Part shown: positions 43,169 through 52,037 of the stretch, one piece after another | How the letters are laid out: every line of letters begins with the position of its first letter | Numbering within the stretch: the first letter of the stretch is position 1 | Assembly (NCBI RefSeq): GCF_014645735.1 | Contig: NZ_BMMH01000004.1 | Coordinates: forward strand, 248,001 to 312,000 | Length of the DNA stretch: 64,000 bases | Direction of reading: 5' to 3' | From: Nocardia jinanensis | GTDB lineage: Bacteria > Actinomycetota > Actinomycetes > Mycobacteriales > Mycobacteriaceae | The notes under the pieces: model-generated | What the model was told of the DNA's origin: nothing | The model's database searches: none | What the model saw: the letters and a program-made list of their open reading frames with translations, nothing else | Made by a program: the position numbers and the translations under genes

Positions 43169-44370
43169 GACGAGCCGCGATCGTCGGTCCACTACGCACC
43201 CCGGTCGGTGGGTTCGGCGGTGCGCTGCGCCCACTGCCCGCCGAGGAACTGGCCGCTCTCGTTGTGCGAGAGCTGGTGTCGCGCAGCGGTATTGATCCGG
43301 AGCGGATCGATGACGTGGTGTTCGCCCAGTCGTATGCGAATTCGGAGGCGCCGTGCATCGGACGGTGGGCGGCCCTGCGCGCCGGGCTACCGATCGAGGT
43401 GCCCGGCTTCCAGCTCGACCGCCGGTGCGGCGGCGGGCTCCAGTCGGTCGCCACGGCCGCGATGCTGGTCCAGACCGGCGTCGCCGATGTCGTCGTGGCC
43501 GGCGGAGTGGAGAGTATGAGCAATGTCGAGCACTACACGACGGCCGCCCGCTGGGGTAGCCGGGCTGGCGGGATCGTGCTCCACGACCGCCTCGACCGGG
43601 GCCGTGAGCGCTCCCAGCCGGAGGATCGGTTCGGCCGCATCAGCGGGATGATCGAGACCGCCGAGAATGTCGCCCGGCTGCACAATATTTCGCGGGAGGA
43701 TGCCGACGCCTACGCGGCGCGCAGCCAGCAGCGGGCCGCGAAGGCGTGGAACGACGGCCGGTTCACCGACGAGATCGTACCGGTGCCGGTACCTCAGCGC
43801 CGAGGTGAGCCCGTGGTGGTCGACCGCGACGAGGGCCTGCGGCCCGACACCACCGTCGAGGGGCTTGCCCGGCTGCGCCCGATCATGCCGGATGGCACGG
43901 TGACAGCGGGCAATTCGTGCCAGCAGAACGATGCCGCGGCGGCGTGCCTGGTGGTCGCCGAGGAGGTGCTCGCCGAGCTGGAACTGGAGCCGATGGCGTT
44001 CCTGCGCGGCTGGGCTGCCGCCGGTTGCGATCCGGCAACCATGGGATTGGGGCCGGTGCCCGCGGTTGCCAAACTGTTCGCACGCACCGGTGTCGGCTTC
44101 GACGATATCGATCTCATCGAACTCAACGAGGCCTTCGCCTGCCAGGTACTCGGCGTCCTCGCGGGCTGGGGTGTGTCCGATCGGGAGGTCGGTGATCGGC
44201 TCAATGTCAACGGTTCGGGCATTTCACTCGGGCATCCGGTCGGCGCCACCGGAGTCCGCATCCTGACCAGTTTGGTGCACGAATTGCGCAGGCGCGGGGG
44301 CGGTCTCGGACTGGAGACCATGTGCATCGGCGGTGGCCAGGGCATGGCCGCGTTGATCGAGGTCGTATGA
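43165..44370 (+). CDS. Thiolase (acetyl-CoA acyltransferase)
   Basis: 401 residues with C88 (DRRCGGGLQS), VEHYT pocket, NEAFACQV, GHPVGATGVR and TMCIGGGQGMA, so the full Cys-His-Cys set is present. It cleaves a 3-oxoacyl-CoA. It overlaps both neighbours by four bases. The FADA-like length and motifs fit a degradative thiolase releasing acetyl-CoA or propionyl-CoA. Confidence 0.95.
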   Translation: MRRAAIVGPLRTPVGGFGGALRPLPAEELAALVVRELVSRSGIDPERIDDVVFAQSYANSEAPCIGRWAALRAGLPIEVPGFQLDRRCGGGLQSVATAAMLVQTGVADVVVAGGVESMSNVEHYTTAARWGSRAGGIVLHDRLDRGRERSQPEDRFGRISGMIETAENVARLHNISREDADAYAARSQQRAAKAWNDGRFTDEIVPVPVPQRRGEPVVVDRDEGLRPDTTVEGLARLRPIMPDGTVTAGNSCQQNDAAAACLVVAEEVLAELELEPMAFLRGWAAAGCDPATMGLGPVPAVAKLFARTGVGFDDIDLIELNEAFACQVLGVLAGWGVSDREVGDRLNVNGSGISLGHPVGATGVRILTSLVHELRRRGGGLGLETMCIGGGQGMAALIEVV

Positions 44371-44390
44371 AGCTGCAGGAGGTATCGACC

Positions 44391-45818
44391 ATGGTGACCG
44401 GTGTGTCGTTGACCGGATACGCCACCTACGTGCCTGCTCATCGGCTGGACCGGGGTGAACTCGCCACCGCGCTGGGCGCGGGCAGCGGCAGGGGACAGCG
44501 TGTGGTGGCGTCGTTCGACGAGGACAGCACCACGATGGGTGTGGCCGCCGCCGCGCCGGTGCTGCGTTCGGCATCCGCCGCCCCGGCGGCCCTCTATTTC
44601 GCGACGACGTCCCCCGTCTATGCGGACAAGACCAACGCTTGTGCGGTTCATGCCGCGCTCGCGTTACCCGGCGAGACGTTCGCCGCCGATCTCGCGGGTT
44701 CGGCGCGATCGGCGATCGCCGGGTGGCGAGCCGCCGCGGCGACGGGCGGACTGCTCGTGCTGTCCGATGTGCGCATGGGGCGGCCCGGTTCGGCCGATGA
44801 GCGTGACGGCGCCGACGGCGCGGCCGCTTTCCTCTTCGGCGATCCGGCCGACGCGATCGCCGAGGTGATCGGCGAGTATTCGTTGTCGGCGGAGGTCTTG
44901 GACCGCTGGCGGGCGCCGGGCGATCCGCGCGGCTCGCAATGGGAGGAGCGGTTCGGTCTGGAGGCGTATCTCCCGCTGGCGAAACGGGTCGCGGGCGAGG
45001 CGCTGTCGGCAGCCGGGCTCGCCACCGCGGACCACCTCGTGGTCGTCTCCCCGAACTCGGCGGTGCGCAAGAAGGCGGGTTCCATTGCCGCTGCTATCCC
45101 CTTGGCGGAGGTGCCGCTCGGTCATGCGGGAGCCGTCGACTTCGGGTTCGGCCTCGCGCATGCCTTGGACATCGCGCGTCCCGGTGAGACGATTCTGCTG
45201 CTGTCGGTGGCCGACGGCTGCGACGCCGTCGTGTTGCGGACAACGCCGCGTCTGGCCCGGGGGCGCCAGGCGGTGCCGCTGCTGGCCCAGTGTGCAGGCG
45301 GTGTCCCGGTGAGCTATCCGACGTACCTGACCTGGCGTGGCTGGCTGGAACGTGAACCACCGCGAAGGCCGGAGCCGGACCGTCCGGCCGGTCCGCCGAG
45401 CGCGCGGGCGGCCGCGTGGAAGTTCGCGTTCTCCGGAAGCGTCTGCCGCCGTTGTGCTTTCGTGCATCTGCCGCCCGCCCGCGTCTGCAAGCGGTGTTCG
45501 GCAGTGGATGATATGGACCGCAAGCCGTTGAACGCGAGCACCGGAACTGTGGCGACCTACACCGTGGACCGGCTGGCGTTCTCCCCCTCGCCGCCGCTCG
45601 TCGAGGCGGTGATCGACTTCGACGGCGGCGGGCGATACACGCTCGAGGTCGCCGACGCACAACCCGATCAGCTCGCGGTCGGCACGGCGGTCGGCCTGAC
45701 TTTCCGCAAGCTGTACGAGGCGGACGGGGTTCATAACTACTTCTGGAAAGCGCGCATCCTCGAGCCCGGCGAGCGCGCCTGGGAACCACCCGCCTCTCTG
45801 CAAGGAGTAACCCCATGA
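44391..45818 (+). CDS. HMG-CoA-synthase-like protein fused to a DUF35 zinc-ribbon/OB domain
   Basis: 475 residues from the ATG at 44391 (AGGAGG eight bases upstream). Residues 1-320 follow the thiolase-fold HMG-CoA synthase layout (GYATYVPAHRLDR; DLAGSARSAIAGW; VVVSPNSAVRKKAG). By eye the nucleophilic Cys is Ala/Ser (around 104-105) and the His before PN is Ser, so it may be non-condensing. Residues about 345-470 are DUF35: C352-x2-C355 and C366-x2-C369, then an OB barrel. The next gene is a thiolase-like partner. Archaeal HMG-CoA synthase, thiolase and DUF35 form one complex. Confidence 0.82.
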   Translation: MVTGVSLTGYATYVPAHRLDRGELATALGAGSGRGQRVVASFDEDSTTMGVAAAAPVLRSASAAPAALYFATTSPVYADKTNACAVHAALALPGETFAADLAGSARSAIAGWRAAAATGGLLVLSDVRMGRPGSADERDGADGAAAFLFGDPADAIAEVIGEYSLSAEVLDRWRAPGDPRGSQWEERFGLEAYLPLAKRVAGEALSAAGLATADHLVVVSPNSAVRKKAGSIAAAIPLAEVPLGHAGAVDFGFGLAHALDIARPGETILLLSVADGCDAVVLRTTPRLARGRQAVPLLAQCAGGVPVSYPTYLTWRGWLEREPPRRPEPDRPAGPPSARAAAWKFAFSGSVCRRCAFVHLPPARVCKRCSAVDDMDRKPLNASTGTVATYTVDRLAFSPSPPLVEAVIDFDGGGRYTLEVADAQPDQLAVGTAVGLTFRKLYEADGVHNYFWKARILEPGERAWEPPASLQGVTP

Positions 45819-47008
45819 GCAGCAGTGGAATTCGCGATCGCGTCGCGATCGTCGGCATGGGCTGCACCCGCTTCGGCGAGCACTGGTCGGCCTCGGCCGA
45901 AGACCTGCTGGTCGACGCCGCCACCGAAGCAGTGCGGTCCACGCCGGGTATCGCGCTCGGCGATATCGACGCCTACTGGCTGGGTACCTTGGCGTCGGGG
46001 CAGTCGGGGCTCACGCTCAGCCGCGCCCTCGCGATCGACTACAAGCCGGTGACCCGGGTGGAGAACTACTGCGCGACCGGTTCGGAGGCCTTCCGCAACG
46101 CGTGTTACGCGGTGGCCTCGGGTGCCTATGACCGCGTGATGGCGATCGGCGTGGAGAAACTCAAGGATTCCGGTTACTCCGGGCTGCTGCGCACCGATCC
46201 GCCGAGTGACGGGACCGCGACCGAGCTGAGCTTGACCGCGCCTGCGGCCTTTTCGTTTCTGGACCCGGCCTATTGCGCCCGGTATGGCGTCGCCCCGGCC
46301 GATATGCGCGCCGCGATGACCCATGTGGCGTGGAAGAACCATTCGAACGGCGCGCTGAACCCCAAGGCGCAGTTCAGATCGGGGGTGACCAAGGAGGCCA
46401 TCGAATCGGCCCCCAAGGTGGCGGGCCGACTGGGTGTGTTCGACTGCTCGGGCGTCTCCGACGGTGCGGCCGCCGCGCTGATCGTTCGCGCCGAGGACGC
46501 CCCGCGCTACACCGACCGGCCGATGTACGTGAAGGGGCTCGCCCTGGCGGCGGGCCCCGCCCTGGGGGCGACCGATCCGGGCTACGACTACACCACTTTC
46601 CCCGAGGTGGTCCGCAGCGCGCGCGACGCCTACGCCCAGGCCGGTATCACCGACCCACGCCACGAGATCTCGTTCGCCGAAGTACACGACTGCTTCACGC
46701 CCACCGAACTGGTCCTGATGGAGGATCTCGGTTTCGCGGAGCGGGGCACGGCATGGAAGGAGAGCCTCGACGGCGCCTTCGACCGCGGCGGCCGGCTCGC
46801 GGTGAATCCCGATGGTGGCCTGAAGTCGTTCGGGCATCCGGTAGGCGCCAGCGGATTGCGCATGCTGTACGAGTGCTGGCTGCAGTTCCGTGGTGCGGCG
46901 GGGGAGCGGCAGCTGCCGGATCCGACGTTGGCGTTGACGCACAACCTGGGCGGGCGTCCGGGTAGCTGCGTCTCATTCGCTTCGGTGGTCGGTGTCGCGC
47001 CGGGCTGA
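45815..47008 (+). CDS. SCP2/lipid-transfer-type thiolase-like protein
   Basis: 397 residues. C86 lies in VENYCATGSEAF, the His region is EVHDCFTPTEL, and GHPVGASGL follows; the ending HNLGGRPGSCVSFASVV is typical of the SCP-x branch. In actinobacteria this branch includes Ltp aldolases that need a DUF35 partner for retro-aldol cleavage of steroid side chains, as well as acetyl-CoA acetyltransferases. It overlaps the HMGCS/DUF35 gene by four bases, so a functional complex of the two is likely. Confidence 0.9.
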   Translation: MSSSGIRDRVAIVGMGCTRFGEHWSASAEDLLVDAATEAVRSTPGIALGDIDAYWLGTLASGQSGLTLSRALAIDYKPVTRVENYCATGSEAFRNACYAVASGAYDRVMAIGVEKLKDSGYSGLLRTDPPSDGTATELSLTAPAAFSFLDPAYCARYGVAPADMRAAMTHVAWKNHSNGALNPKAQFRSGVTKEAIESAPKVAGRLGVFDCSGVSDGAAAALIVRAEDAPRYTDRPMYVKGLALAAGPALGATDPGYDYTTFPEVVRSARDAYAQAGITDPRHEISFAEVHDCFTPTELVLMEDLGFAERGTAWKESLDGAFDRGGRLAVNPDGGLKSFGHPVGASGLRMLYECWLQFRGAAGERQLPDPTLALTHNLGGRPGSCVSFASVVGVAPG

Positions 47009-47019
47009 CCGGGAGTCCC

Positions 47020-47060
47020 TTGACGCGGGCGTGTTATTTTATTTATATTCGATTAAATAC
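47020..47060 (+). promoter_or_regulatory. Promoter with AT-rich operator before the MFE-2-type SDR gene
   Basis: TTGACG (47020-47025) is followed after 17-18 bases by TTATAT/TATATT. The block TTTATATTCGATTAAATAC at 47042-47060 overlaps the -10 and closely matches the site at 27981-28000. GGAGGTGG follows immediately. Confidence 0.7.
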
Positions 47061-47074
47061 TGGAGGTGGAGAGC

Positions 47075-47938
47075 ATGACCGGAGTCGAAGGACGGGTCGT
47101 CGTCGTCACGGGCGCGGGCGGTGGTCTCGGGCGCGAGTACGCGCTGTTGCTCGCGCGTAGCGGGGCGAAGGTCGTCGTCAACGACCTGGGCGGCGCCCGC
47201 GACGGCTCGGGTGCGGGCACGTCGATGGCGGACGCGGTCGTCGAGGAGATCCGCGCCGGCGGCGGCGAAGCCGTCGCGAACTACGACAGTGTCGCGACCG
47301 AGGACGGCGGCGCCGGGATCATCGCGACCGCCCTGGACACCTTCGGTGCCGTGCACGGCGTCGTCAACAACGCGGGCATACTGCGCGACAAGGCGTTCCA
47401 CAAGATGAGCGCCGATGAATGGGGCGCCGTGCTCGCGGTGCACCTGTACGGCGGGTATCACGTAACGCGCGCGGCGTGGCCGCATCTGCGGGAACAGGAC
47501 TACGGGCGTATCGTGGTCGCGACCTCGACCAGTGGTATCTACGGCAACTTCGGTCAGTCGAGCTACGGCGCGGCCAAGGCGGGCCTGATCGGTCTGATCA
47601 ACACGCTGGCGATCGAGGGAGCCCGGTACGGCATCCTCGCCAACGCCGTCGCACCCATAGCGGCGACGAGGATGACCGAGGACGTCGCGCCCGCGGAGGT
47701 GCTGGAAAAGCTGCCCGCCGAACAGGTCGCTCCGGTCGTCGGATATCTGCTCAGCGACGAGTGCACTGATACGGCGACCGTCCTGGTCGCCGGTGGCGGG
47801 CAGGTGCATCGCGTCCAGCAATTCCAGTCGAAGGGGCTGACCTTCACCGGAACCCCGTCGATCGAGGAAATCGGCGCCTGGTGGCCGCAGATCACCGATA
47901 TGGACGGCGCGGTTCCCGGCACCAACCCGGTCGGCTGA
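47075..47938 (+). CDS. Multifunctional-enzyme-2-type SDR, (3R)-hydroxyacyl-CoA dehydrogenase-like
   Basis: 287 residues. VTGAGGGLGREYALLLARSG and VVVNDLGGARDGSG are the signature of the 17-beta-HSD4/MFE-2 SDR branch; NNAGILRDKAFHKM, TSTSGIYGNFGQSSYGAAKA complete the active site. The enzyme would oxidise a (3R)-hydroxyacyl-CoA, matching the MaoC hydratases. The ATG at 47075 follows GGAGG; a GTG nine bases earlier is possible. Confidence 0.92.
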   Translation: MTGVEGRVVVVTGAGGGLGREYALLLARSGAKVVVNDLGGARDGSGAGTSMADAVVEEIRAGGGEAVANYDSVATEDGGAGIIATALDTFGAVHGVVNNAGILRDKAFHKMSADEWGAVLAVHLYGGYHVTRAAWPHLREQDYGRIVVATSTSGIYGNFGQSSYGAAKAGLIGLINTLAIEGARYGILANAVAPIAATRMTEDVAPAEVLEKLPAEQVAPVVGYLLSDECTDTATVLVAGGGQVHRVQQFQSKGLTFTGTPSIEEIGAWWPQITDMDGAVPGTNPVG

Positions 47939-47970
47939 TTCATCCGGGAGAACGAGAGAGTGGGAACGGC

Positions 47971-49206
47971 ATGACGATCGAGAACCTGACCGTGGTCGGA
48001 GCCAGCCTCGCTGGTTTGCGCGCGGTGGAGGCGGCACGCAAGGCGGGCTTCACCGGCACGGTGACCATGGTGGGCGCCGAAGAGCACCTGCCGTACGACC
48101 GGCCGCCGCTCTCGAAGGCCTATCTCGATCCGCTCGGCGACGGCGCGGAACCAGATTCGACACAGTTCAGGACGGAGGACTACCTGCGTTCCGAACTCGG
48201 CGTCGAACTGGTACTCGGAGCGCCCGCCACCGGCCTCGACGTCCACGAGCATGTGGTGGAAGTAGGCGGGGATCGTCAGGTTCCGTACGGCGCCTTGGTG
48301 ATCGCGACCGGCGCGTCGGCGCGGCAGCTTCCGGGGGCGGAGGGACTCGCCGGGGTACACACCCTGCGCACCCTGGATGACGCGATCGCCGTGCGTGCCG
48401 CGCTGGAAGCGGGCGCGCGGACGGTGGTCATCGGAGCCGGGTTCATCGGATCGGAGGTTGCCTCGGGAGCGCGTAAACGTGGTCTCGAGGTGACGGTGAT
48501 CGAAGCGCTGCCGACACCGCTGGTGCGCTCCATCGGCGAACTCATGGGCCCGTTGTGCTCGACACTGCATGTGCGCAACGGCACCGACCTGCGCTGCGGC
48601 GTCGGCGTGGCCGGGCTGGAAGGCAACGGCCGGGTCGAACGCGTCGTGCTCGCGGACGGGACGTCACTCGAGGCCGACCTCGTCGTCGTCGGAATAGGTG
48701 CGGTGCCGGCCACGGAGTGGGTCGAAGGATCCGGTGTGGCGCTGGACAACGGTGTGGTGTGCGACGAAACCTTGCGCTCGGGCATCGAGGGCATCTACGC
48801 CGCGGGCGATGTGGCGCGCTGGCACAACCCGCTGTTCGAGCGCTCGATGCGGCTCGAACACTGGACCAGTGCCGCGGAACAGGGGGCCTTCGCGGCCAGG
48901 AATGCCCTGAATCCCGTCGCCGCGAAGCCGTACGCGACCGTTCCCTACTTCTGGTCCGATTGGTACGACAGCAGGATCCAGTTCGTCGGTGTCCCGGCCA
49001 CCGACGAAGTGCGTATCGTCGACGGCGACCTCGAACGGGACGGGCACTGTGTCGCCCTGTACCGGGAAGGTGACCGGCTGGCCGGCGCCCTGACGATCAA
49101 CGGGCAGTCGGTCATCATGAAGTACCGGGGGCTGTTGATGAAGCGCACCGGCTGGGCCGATGCCCTGGCCTTCGCCGAGACGAAGCGTCGCGCACCGATC
49201 TCCTGA
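47971..49206 (+). CDS. NAD(P)H-dependent ferredoxin reductase (oxygenase-coupled)
   Basis: 411 residues of the putidaredoxin-reductase/BphA4 type: FAD motif VVGASLAGLRAVEAAR, EEHLPYDRPPLSK, NAD motif VVIGAGFIGSEVA, and the second FAD motif GIYAAGDVARWHN, then the RLEHWTSAAEQG segment. It transfers electrons from NAD(P)H to a ferredoxin for the Rieske oxygenase and possibly the P450. It follows the SDR gene by 32 bp. Confidence 0.94.
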   Translation: MTIENLTVVGASLAGLRAVEAARKAGFTGTVTMVGAEEHLPYDRPPLSKAYLDPLGDGAEPDSTQFRTEDYLRSELGVELVLGAPATGLDVHEHVVEVGGDRQVPYGALVIATGASARQLPGAEGLAGVHTLRTLDDAIAVRAALEAGARTVVIGAGFIGSEVASGARKRGLEVTVIEALPTPLVRSIGELMGPLCSTLHVRNGTDLRCGVGVAGLEGNGRVERVVLADGTSLEADLVVVGIGAVPATEWVEGSGVALDNGVVCDETLRSGIEGIYAAGDVARWHNPLFERSMRLEHWTSAAEQGAFAARNALNPVAAKPYATVPYFWSDWYDSRIQFVGVPATDEVRIVDGDLERDGHCVALYREGDRLAGALTINGQSVIMKYRGLLMKRTGWADALAFAETKRRAPIS

Positions 49207-49696
49207 GAGTTGCCGAGCCCGACGTCCTGGCGTTTACCGCGAGTGCCGGAGGTGGTCGGTGAGATGCCGCACGACCCGGATCCCGCCGGGTCGTGCGGCT
49301 GGATCTCGACCGCCCCGACGGCTCGACACGCACATCGGATCATGCAGGTTCACGCGCACGGGCGCGGTTCACCGGAAGACCGGCGCCGAGCCGTGCCGGC
49401 GTGTCCGGTCCGGCAGGCTCGCCCTGTGCCGGACCGCAAGCGCAGGCACGCCCGTTCGATCTTCCGCAGTCTCGGTCCGATACTCGATTTCCAGTGTGAA
49501 AGTTCTGAGGTCGAACAATTCGCCGAGGCGATAGGCGAGCGCCGGGCCGATATCGATGTCACGCTCGACTACGACGTCCCGATATGCCTTCGTTGCCCGG
49601 TCGGCGCCTGCGGGCCTCAGGATAAGTGTGGTCGGGGGTTTCGTCGAGTGTGGACCCCGCTCGATCTGCGCACCCGGGCATATGTGTCGGTACGGC
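49207..49696. other. Gene-poor interval, 490 bp
   Basis: No supported gene. Overlapping frames on both strands have low-complexity Arg/Pro composition. A terminator closes it at 49697. Confidence 0.5.
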
Positions 49697-49729
49697 AAGG
49701 GGCGCCCGCACACGGTGCGGGCGCCCCTT
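49697..49729. terminator. Bidirectional terminator hairpin
   Basis: A perfect 15-bp stem AAGGGGCGCCCGCAC / GTGCGGGCGCCCCTT with a three-base loop lies 5 bases from the stop of the leftward acyl-CoA dehydrogenase. Confidence 0.88.
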
Positions 49730-49733
49730 GCGC

Positions 49734-50891
49734 TCAGTCGCCGAGCCCCCCGCGAGTGACGAGCTGTCCGACGATGACGTTGCGCTGGATCTCGTTGGTA
49801 CCTTCCCCGACGATCATCAGCGGCGCGTCTCGGAAGTAGCGTTCGACGTCGTATTCGGTCGAATAGCCGTATCCGCCGTGGATGCGTACGGCGTTCAGCG
49901 CGATCTCCATGGCGACCTCGGAGGCGTAGAGCTTGGCCATCCCCGCCTCCATATCGCAGCGCAACCCCGCGTCGAAGCGTTCGGCCGCGTGCAGCACCAG
50001 CTGGCGGGCGGCCGTGAGCTTGGTGGCCATATCCGCGAGGTAGTGGCCGATCGCCTGGTGCTGCCAGATCTGCTTGCCGAAGCTCTCGCGCTGCTGCGCG
50101 TAGGCGAACGCATCGTCGAAGGCCGCGCGCGCCACGCCGAGGGCGCGGGAAGCGACCTGGATACGCCCGGTTTCCAGGCCCTTCATCATCTGCGAGAAGC
50201 CGCGGCCCTCGACCCCGCCGAGCACGGCACCGGCGGGCGCGCGGTAGCCGTCGAACGACAGCTCGCAGCTCTCGACGCCCTTGTATCCCAGCTTGGGAAG
50301 ATCGCGCGACACCGTGAATCCGTCGCCCGGTTCGACGAGCAGAATGCTGATTCCCCGATGCCGGGGGGAGGCCTCGGGGTCGGTCTTACACAGCAACGCG
50401 GTCAGCTGGGAGCGCCGGGCGTTGCTGATCCAGGTCTTCGAGCCGTTGACTACATACGAATCACCGTCGCGCCGGGCGACGGTGCGCATGGCTTGCAGGT
50501 CCGACCCGCCGCCGGGTTCGGTCAGCGCCATGGTCGCGCGGATTTCCCCAGTGGCCATACGCGGCAGATACCGCTGCTTCTGTTCTTCGGTACCGAAGGC
50601 AACCAGCAGTTTCGATACCACCGTATGCCCGCCCATGGCTCCGGCCAAGCTCATCCAGCCGCGGGCCAGCTCCTCGGTGACCGCGACATAGCACGGGGTC
50701 GATACCGGCGCTTCACCATAGGGTTCGGGGATCGCGAGTCCGAAGATCCCGAGCTGCTTCATCTGCTCGATCAGTTTCTCCGGGTACTCGTTCGCGTGTT
50801 CGAGGTCTCGGACGACCGGCCTGACCTCTCGGTCGACCCAATCGCTCACGGTCGCTACGACGGCCTGTTCCTCGGCGGACAACGGGGCCAC
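49734..50891 (-). CDS. Acyl-CoA dehydrogenase
   Basis: 385 residues with MALTEPGGGSDLQAM, VNGSKTWISNARRS, QRESFGKQIWQHQAIG, IHGGYGYSTEYDVERYFRD and GEGTNEIQRNVI; the Glu of the last motif is the likely catalytic base of the short-chain-type family. It forms an alpha,beta-unsaturated acyl-CoA. It stands alone, divergent from the CitE-like lyase operon, and its upstream region shares a 17-bp element with the other acyl-CoA dehydrogenase. Confidence 0.94.
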   Translation of the reverse strand: MAPLSAEEQAVVATVSDWVDREVRPVVRDLEHANEYPEKLIEQMKQLGIFGLAIPEPYGEAPVSTPCYVAVTEELARGWMSLAGAMGGHTVVSKLLVAFGTEEQKQRYLPRMATGEIRATMALTEPGGGSDLQAMRTVARRDGDSYVVNGSKTWISNARRSQLTALLCKTDPEASPRHRGISILLVEPGDGFTVSRDLPKLGYKGVESCELSFDGYRAPAGAVLGGVEGRGFSQMMKGLETGRIQVASRALGVARAAFDDAFAYAQQRESFGKQIWQHQAIGHYLADMATKLTAARQLVLHAAERFDAGLRCDMEAGMAKLYASEVAMEIALNAVRIHGGYGYSTEYDVERYFRDAPLMIVGEGTNEIQRNVIVGQLVTRGGLGD

Positions 50892-50925
50892 GACGTCTCC
50901 TTCACTGCGGCGGCACTCTGACCAT

Positions 50926-50950
50926 TGAGTTTAACATGTATTAAATTTAT
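50926..50950 (-). promoter_or_regulatory. Conserved element upstream of the second acyl-CoA dehydrogenase
   Basis: TGAGTTTAACATGTATT at 50926-50942 matches 16 of 17 bases of the element at 27906-27922 and sits 35 bases before its ATG, as there. TAAATTTATCGG continues the AT-rich block. Confidence 0.6.
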
Positions 50951-51120
50951 CGGCTTGAGTGAAGTCGGGAGCGGCTGATGGGTCGTGGACTACTCGGCAC
51001 ACCCGGCGATCCGGGCGAGTCCCGGTCATTCGTATGTCGAAGTGGGCTGATGGTCACTTCGATCGGACTGTGATCCGGTCTACCGCTCGACCCGGAGGCG
51101 GCCGCATTAGCGCCCTGAGG

Positions 51121-51140
51121 TCTAATATTAATTAAATTAA
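51121..51140 (+). promoter_or_regulatory. AT-rich site before the CitE-like lyase
   Basis: TCTAATATTAATTAAATTAA includes the palindrome TTAATTAA (51128-51135) and ends just before the GAGGAGG ribosome-binding site, so an occupied site would block the transcription start or translation. Confidence 0.45.
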
Positions 51141-51152
51141 TGAGGAGGTTTG

Positions 51153-52037
51153 ATGAGTGGAATCGGTTCGACCGGGCAGCGGGCGTGCCTGGCGGTCCCC
51201 GGTGCCGACGAGCGAAAGCTGGCGAAGGCCGCCGCGCTCGATGCCGACGAGATCGTGATCGATCTCGAGGACGCGGTGGCCCCGGCGGGCAAACGTGCCG
51301 CTCGCGCGGCGGTCGCGTCGTGGCTGTCGTCCGGCGTACGCCTACGGGGACGCGTGGCCGTCCGGGTGAACACTCCCGGCACTTCGTGGTGCCACCGGGA
51401 TATCGAGGCGTGCGTAAGGCTGGAGACCGTCCATTCGATCGTGGTTCCGAAGGTCGAGTCGGCCGCGGACCTCGCGTTCGTCGGCCGGTTGCTCGACGGG
51501 CTCGAACTCGAGGTGGGTCGCGAGCGCCCGGTCCGGGTCCAGGCGCTGATCGAGACGGCGGCCGGTCTGGCCGGTATCGCCGGCATCGTGGCGGCCACGC
51601 CGCGGTTGGACTCCCTGGTGCTCGGGTACGCCGACCTCGCGGCGTCGATCGGGCGTTCGGTGGCGGCCGGACCGGGCGCCTGGGTCGCGATCCAGGACAC
51701 GGTGCTGGTCGCCGGTCGGCGCGCGGGACTAGCGGTCGTGGACGGTCCGCACCTGGGTGTTGCGGTGGACGATACCTTCCTAGCCGGGGTGCGGCATGCG
51801 GCCGACGCGGGATTCGACGGGAAATGGGTGATACACCCTGGACAGATCGACGCCGTCACCGCCGCTTTCACGCCTGCGCCGGACCGGATCGAGTGGGCCG
51901 AGCGTGTGGTAACGGCACTGTCCGAAGGTCACGGAAGCGGCGTCGGGGCGATCGATGTGGACGGGCAGATGGTGGATGAAGCTGTCGCGGCCGTCGCGCG
52001 TCGTGTACTCGCACGGGCGGATGGGGGACTGCGATGA
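51153..52037 (+). CDS. CitE-like HpcH/HpaI-family lyase
   Basis: 294 residues from the ATG at 51153 (GAGGAGG upstream). LAVPGADERKLAKAAALDAD, the metal-binding IVIDLEDAVAPAGK, RVNTPGTSWCHRDIEA, and the second acidic metal motif LGYADLAASIG identify the citrate-lyase beta-like TIM barrel. Relatives include (S)-citramalyl-CoA lyase and malyl-CoA/beta-methylmalyl-CoA lyases, releasing pyruvate, glyoxylate or acetyl-CoA. It is coupled to the MaoC-like gene that follows (ATGA). Confidence 0.9.
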   Translation: MSGIGSTGQRACLAVPGADERKLAKAAALDADEIVIDLEDAVAPAGKRAARAAVASWLSSGVRLRGRVAVRVNTPGTSWCHRDIEACVRLETVHSIVVPKVESAADLAFVGRLLDGLELEVGRERPVRVQALIETAAGLAGIAGIVAATPRLDSLVLGYADLAASIGRSVAAGPGAWVAIQDTVLVAGRRAGLAVVDGPHLGVAVDDTFLAGVRHAADAGFDGKWVIHPGQIDAVTAAFTPAPDRIEWAERVVTALSEGHGSGVGAIDVDGQMVDEAVAAVARRVLARADGGLR

